A DNA stretch of 43,227 nucleotides, from assembly GCA_013816405.1 (NCBI GenBank), contig JACDEL010000006.1:24794-68020 (forward strand), written 5' to 3'. This document shows positions 39,152 to 43,227 of the stretch, piece by piece. The DNA comes from Chloroflexota bacterium. Its GTDB lineage: Bacteria > Chloroflexota > Limnocylindria > QHBO01. Below the pieces are notes generated by a model. It saw nothing but the letters and a program-made list of their open reading frames with translations. It was not told the DNA's origin and ran no database searches. The first letter of the stretch is position 1. Each line of letters starts with the position of its first letter. The position numbers were made by a program, and so were the translations under genes.

Positions 39152-42100
39152 ATGGATGTTCGCAGTGAACGTCGCCTCGTCACCTGCCTCTTCATCGACG
39201 TGGTCGGATCGACCGATGCGACGGTCCGGCTCGGGCCTGAGCGCATGCAGCGGCTCCTGCGTGATGCCTTCGCCGAGATGAGCACCACCATCAGCCAGTA
39301 CGGCGGCACCATCGAGACCTACGTGGGCGATGCGATCTTCGCGCTCTTCGGAGCGCCGGTCGCGCAGGCCGACGACGCCGAGCGCGCGCTCCGAGCTGCG
39401 GATGCCTGCACGCGCTGGTCATCGGCTCCAGCGGCGGCAGGCGCCAGACTGGCGGTTCGGGTCGGGATCGAGACGGGCGAGGCCCTCGTCGACCTCGCGG
39501 GCGTCGATCGTCACCAACGAATGGCCATCGGCGAGTGCGTGAATATCGCGGCGCGCCTGCAGCAGCAGGGAGAGCCCGGCGAGATCATCATCGGGCCGAC
39601 CTGCCACGAGGCCACAAGGGAAGTCGCGCGGTTCGAGCCGCTCGGTGCGTTGAGCCTCAAGGGGCTTGGGGAAGTCGAGGCGTGGCGCTTCACCGACTTT
39701 GGCGCCGGCGATGGCGCGCAGCCGGTCGCGTTCGTAGGACGCGAGGCGGAGCTTCGCGTCCTCGGCATTGCGTTCGAGCGCGCGCAGAGTGGCACGGCCA
39801 CGCTCGCACTGGTTGTCGGCCCTCCCGGACAGGGGAAGAGTCGCCTGACGTCAGAGGCGATCGGAACCTGGAGCGCGGTGCGACTCATCCAGGCGCGGTG
39901 CCGGCCTGGTGCCGAGACCGGCAGCAACACGCCACTGCGCCAGCTGGTGAATGCGGACCTGCCGGACCCGACGCAGGAAGGCCTCCGCGCGCGCCTGTCC
40001 GCCTTGCTCGGTGCGAGCGATGGCCCCGACGTCGCGGCCGCAGTTGGTCACAGCGCTGGCCTTGCGGTCGACGAACGCCTGTTGACCTCCGGACGGATGG
40101 AACAACGCGACATGATCGCGGACGCGTGGCGGCAGTATCTGGCCGCAGTCGCGCGCGAAGCCACCCTCGCCGTCTGGATCGAGGACGTTCACTGGGCGGA
40201 CCCCGTCCTCCTCCGGATCATCGACCAGCTCACATTCGATCTGGACGCGCCAATCGTGGTGATCGCGACCGCACGCCCCGAGTTCGTGGGCAGCGCGCAC
40301 CTCCGCCCGAGCGAGAATCGGCTCCAGGTCGATCTGGAGCCGCTCGACGTTGAGGCGGCACAACGCCTTGCGCTGTCGGCCGGGGACGGCCCGACTGACG
40401 CTGCCAGGGCTGCCGGCAATCCACTCTTCATCATCGAGATGGCGCGGTCCCGCTCCGCCACGGGCGAGATGCCGGTGACCATCCAGGCTGCGATCGCCGC
40501 TCGGCTCGACGAGCTGTCCATATCCGAGCGGGAACTGCTCCAGCGCGCCAGTGTCGTGGGCGAGACGTTCGACGTACGCGACGCGGCCCTCCTCAACGAA
40601 CGCGAGCCACACGAGGTGGCCGGCGCCCTTGGCCGGATCGCTCACCTTGGATTCGTCGCGCCGGTGGATGCTCGGTATCGGTTCCACCACGCTCTCGTGC
40701 GGGAAGTGGCCTATGGCCGCCTGCCGGTGGCGGAGCGGATGGCGCTGCACGCGCGCTATGCGCTCGAGGGCGTCGATACCGCAGACGTCGAGGCACTGGC
40801 GCACCACTGGTGGGAGGCCGTTAAGCCAGACGACGCCGGCTGGGTCTGGGAGGACCCCGCCAGGCTGGCGGCGATGCGGACGAGGGCCTTCGCAGCGCAC
40901 ATGGCGGCCGGACGTCGGCTCGAGGACCGCAATGCCTACGAGGAGTCGCTCGACATCTTTGCCCGGGCCATCGAGCTCGCCGATGACCCCGCCGCCCAGG
41001 CAGCGGCGGAGGCGGCGGTCGGCCGCGCCTACACGCGGCAAGGGAGCGGCGACGAGGCCTGGGAGCATCGGCTGAAAGCCATCGAGCTGTTCTCGAAAGC
41101 GGGGCAGAAAGCGCCGGCTGAGCTGTATGCCGACATGCTGGAGATCGCCACGCTGAACTGGGGCTACTTCCAGCACCTTCCCGAAGATGACTCCGTGCTG
41201 CAGCTCCTCGACGAAGGGGAGCGGATCGCCCGCGACTCCGGGGACGAGGTCTCGCTGGCCCGCCTCCTCGAGGAGCGCGCCTCATTCACCGATGACGTGT
41301 CCGGCGCCGACGAGATCATGAGCTTCGTCGATTCACCCGACGCCGTCCGCTTCGCCGACGCCGCGCACCGCATGGCGATGCTCTACCTCTGGAACGGAAA
41401 GGTCGACCGCGCCCTGGAGCTTTATGAGACGGTCGTCGACCGCCTCATCCCTGCCGGCGGGATCGTCTACGAGCCGGAGGCGCTGCTGTGGTACTCACTC
41501 GCGGCGTTCCATGCGGGTGACGGCGACCGCGCCGATGCCATCGCCGAGCGCCTGCTCGAGGACGCGCCGCGACGCAGCCCGCACACTCGGCAGCACGCCT
41601 ATGCGCTCAAGACGTTTCTCCCCTTGGCGCGAGGGAACTGGGCTCGCGTGGCGAGCGCGAGGCAGGAGCTGGCGGAGCTCGTCGACGCGAATCCGGACGC
41701 GGGTTTCTGCCTCATCGGAGCCGCGGGTTCCGCCTACGGCGCGGTCGCCGACATCCTCGCGGGGCGGTCTACGGATGGCCTCGATGAAGTCGTGGCACGG
41801 ATGGTCCCGGACTCGACGCTAGTCCAGGCGAGCTCGGTGATGGTGCCCCACGTCATGGAGGGTGATGGAGCCGCGGTTGATGAGGGCCTCAAGGCCTATG
41901 GGCCCGGCCTTCGCCTGTGGGACCGGCAGCGCACATGGGACGTTTTCGACCTGATGCCTGGCGTTGCGCTGACGATGCTTGAACGATGGGACGACCTCGG
42001 GCCTTCACTCGACCGGCTCGATCTGTTCGCCGAAGGTGGCAGTCGTTTGGCGGCCGCCACAGCGGCAGCCATCCGCGAGGAGAAAGCCGCGGCCGAAGGG

Positions 42101-42208
42101 GGTCCAGCGCCAACGCACGATCAGCTGCTTGGGTTGGGCTGTGCAGGCATCAGCCAGCTGCTCCGATTCCGCCCAACCTCGAGCGCAAAGGCTGTGAAGG
42201 CGTCCTAG
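39152..42208 (+). CDS. class III nucleotidyl cyclase + AAA-type ATPase + TPR-like regulatory protein
   Basis: FIDVVGSTD, YVGDAIFALFG, ECVNIAARLQ (cyclase metal-binding and transition-state residues); GPPGQGKS Walker A; LAVWIEDVHWADP Walker B. Start chosen at MDVRSERRLV; the tracked ORF extends spuriously upstream. Confidence 0.88.
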   Translation: MDVRSERRLVTCLFIDVVGSTDATVRLGPERMQRLLRDAFAEMSTTISQYGGTIETYVGDAIFALFGAPVAQADDAERALRAADACTRWSSAPAAAGARLAVRVGIETGEALVDLAGVDRHQRMAIGECVNIAARLQQQGEPGEIIIGPTCHEATREVARFEPLGALSLKGLGEVEAWRFTDFGAGDGAQPVAFVGREAELRVLGIAFERAQSGTATLALVVGPPGQGKSRLTSEAIGTWSAVRLIQARCRPGAETGSNTPLRQLVNADLPDPTQEGLRARLSALLGASDGPDVAAAVGHSAGLAVDERLLTSGRMEQRDMIADAWRQYLAAVAREATLAVWIEDVHWADPVLLRIIDQLTFDLDAPIVVIATARPEFVGSAHLRPSENRLQVDLEPLDVEAAQRLALSAGDGPTDAARAAGNPLFIIEMARSRSATGEMPVTIQAAIAARLDELSISERELLQRASVVGETFDVRDAALLNEREPHEVAGALGRIAHLGFVAPVDARYRFHHALVREVAYGRLPVAERMALHARYALEGVDTADVEALAHHWWEAVKPDDAGWVWEDPARLAAMRTRAFAAHMAAGRRLEDRNAYEESLDIFARAIELADDPAAQAAAEAAVGRAYTRQGSGDEAWEHRLKAIELFSKAGQKAPAELYADMLEIATLNWGYFQHLPEDDSVLQLLDEGERIARDSGDEVSLARLLEERASFTDDVSGADEIMSFVDSPDAVRFADAAHRMAMLYLWNGKVDRALELYETVVDRLIPAGGIVYEPEALLWYSLAAFHAGDGDRADAIAERLLEDAPRRSPHTRQHAYALKTFLPLARGNWARVASARQELAELVDANPDAGFCLIGAAGSAYGAVADILAGRSTDGLDEVVARMVPDSTLVQASSVMVPHVMEGDGAAVDEGLKAYGPGLRLWDRQRTWDVFDLMPGVALTMLERWDDLGPSLDRLDLFAEGGSRLAAATAAAIREEKAAAEGGPAPTHDQLLGLGCAGISQLLRFRPTSSAKAVKAS

Positions 42209-42274
42209 CTCGTCGACTTCCGGCGCCGATGTCACCTTTTGGAGCCGATCGGTTCCTGTAGGGGCATAGGGGCG

Positions 42275-42353
42275 ACCAGCGTGGCTCACATTGCGGCAAG
42301 CGACGAGGTTGAGGCGGTCTACCGCCAAGACGCGGATCGCCTGTGGCGTGCGC
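42275..42353 (+). pseudogene. ECF sigma factor N-terminal fragment
   Basis: Frame 2 reads [26 protein letters not shown], typical of sigma-70 region 2 start, then switches abruptly to Kelch sequence in another frame. Confidence 0.55.
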
Positions 42354-42897
42354 TAAACACACCGCCACGCTGCTGCCCGATGGCAGGGTGCTGGTGGCCG
42401 GTGGCAACAGCAGCCGCGGCCCTCAGCTCGCGTCAGCAGAGCTGTACGACCCGGGCACCGGTTCGTGGACCGCCACCGGGAAGATGGTCGGGGACCATGC
42501 CGGGCACACGGCCACGCTCCTGCCCGATGGCAGAGTGCTGGTGTTGGGCGGCAGCAGCGGAAGCGGCCCGGAGGCCACCGCAGAGCTCTACGACCCAATC
42601 ACCGGCTCCTGGGCCGCCACCGCCAACATGAACGGGGAACATCAGAGAGGCACCGCGACCCTGCTTGACGATGGCAGCGTGCTGGTGGCGGGCGGTGGCA
42701 GCAGCGGCGGCAGCGGTGGCGAGGAGTTGTACGACCCCGGCACTGGATCCTGGACCGCTACCGCGAGCATGCTTGATGGGCGCTGCTGCCACACGGCCAC
42801 GCTGCTTGACGATGGGACCGTGCTGATGGCTGGCGGTAGCAGCCCTCGCGGCATGCTGGCAACCGCGGAGCTGTACGAGCCGGGCAACGGGAATTGA
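42343..42897 (+). pseudogene. Kelch-repeat protein fragment (about four repeats, no signal peptide)
   Basis: Repeats [16 protein letters not shown]...[30 protein letters not shown]..., [16 protein letters not shown]..., [16 protein letters not shown]. Confidence 0.65.
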
Positions 42898-42921
42898 GCG
42901 CAGCTGGCAGGTAGGGAGACG

Positions 42922-42997
42922 TGGTGGAGATGAGGGGACTCGAACCCCTGACCCCTGCGATGCGAACGCAGTGCTCTCCCAACTGAGCTACATCCCC
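42922..42997 (-). tRNA. tRNA-Ala(CGC), CCA encoded
   Basis: GGGGATGTAGCTCAGTTGGGAGAGCACTGCGTTCGCATCGCAGGGGTCAGGGGTTCGAGTCCCCTCATCTCCACCA; anticodon CGC, G3:U70. Confidence 0.95.
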
Positions 42998-43009
42998 ACG
43001 GGCCGGGGC

Positions 43010-43018
43010 AGTATATCA
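43010..43018 (-). promoter_or_regulatory. extended -10 promoter TGATATACT for tRNA-Ala(CGC)
   Basis: Located about 13 nt upstream of the mature tRNA 5' end, identical to the T-box leader promoter. Confidence 0.55.
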
Positions 43019-43042
43019 GCGGCCATTTGGGGCTTCCCAAAC

Positions 43043-43058
43043 TAGAACATCTGTTCTA
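43043..43058. promoter_or_regulatory. SOS/LexA-box-like palindrome
   Basis: TAGAAC-ATCT-GTTCTA: perfect 6-bp arms, GAACNNNNGTTC core, 14 nt upstream of the ATG at 43073. Confidence 0.75.
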
Positions 43059-43072
43059 TCATCGGTTGGGCC

Positions 43073-43227
43073 ATGACCGGTGTCGCACGGCCCATCCAAC
43101 CGCTCCCCGAGCTCCTCGAGGCGCTCCGTGACCATGGGCTGCGGCGTGGGGTTGATCCCGGACCGATGGTCGCCGCCAACCCCCTTCCCACGGGTCAACC
43201 CGGGCTCGATGTCGCGCTGCGCGGCGG
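43073..43227 (+). CDS. RecA/ImuA-like protein, truncated by window edge
   Basis: MTGVARPIQPLPELLEALRDHGLRRGVDPGPMVAANPLPTGQPGLDVALRGG...; PTGxxxLDxALxGG is the RecA/ImuA pre-Walker motif; preceded by an SOS-like box. Confidence 0.6.
   Translation, partial: MTGVARPIQPLPELLEALRDHGLRRGVDPGPMVAANPLPTGQPGLDVALRG

Noticed and set aside
42350-42890. Repeated sequence considered as a CRISPR array or tandem DNA repeat
   Set aside because: Repeats are imperfect, codon-periodic and encode Kelch motifs with variable spacing.

Overview
High-GC bacterial window with dense housekeeping gene content; the gene repertoire looks Chloroflexota-like, but that is an inference. It holds about 38 coding regions. 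These include fabD plus two tandem KAS genes, an M20 peptidase, ALDH, Rieske, a MoaD-MoaE fusion, agmatinase, a PfkB kinase + PsuG pair, UbiA, PyrG, an M3-like peptidase, Rho, Amidase_3, an M23 peptidase, ObgE, NadD, RsfS, HolA, an HD protein, ComEC, ComEA, LeuS, GNAT, SDR, SRPBCC, LppX-like, Crp/Fnr-like, PAS and a class III cyclase/AAA/TPR protein. There are also two tRNA-Ala genes and several decayed gene fragments. The most unusual structure is on the minus strand at about 34303-34617. A recognisable T-box riboswitch leader sits upstream of a GNAT-leuS operon: Stem I with AGTA, AGCGA and GGTGCAA motifs, a CTC (Leu) specifier, a TGGTACC antiterminator bulge and an alternative GC-rich terminator. 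A complete tRNA-Ala(GGC) gene lies inside it, between Stem I and the antiterminator, enclosed by a 7-bp GACCGAT/ATCGGTC helix where Stem III would normally be. Other notable items are a perfect SOS-like palindrome (TAGAAC-ATCT-GTTCTA) before a truncated RecA/ImuA-like gene at the right edge, an ECF-sigma/Kelch junction, an EAL-domain relic, a frameshifted kinase-like relic and a ~196-nt comEC/HD-gene overlap. No database or folding search was run; all calls come from reading the sequence and motifs.
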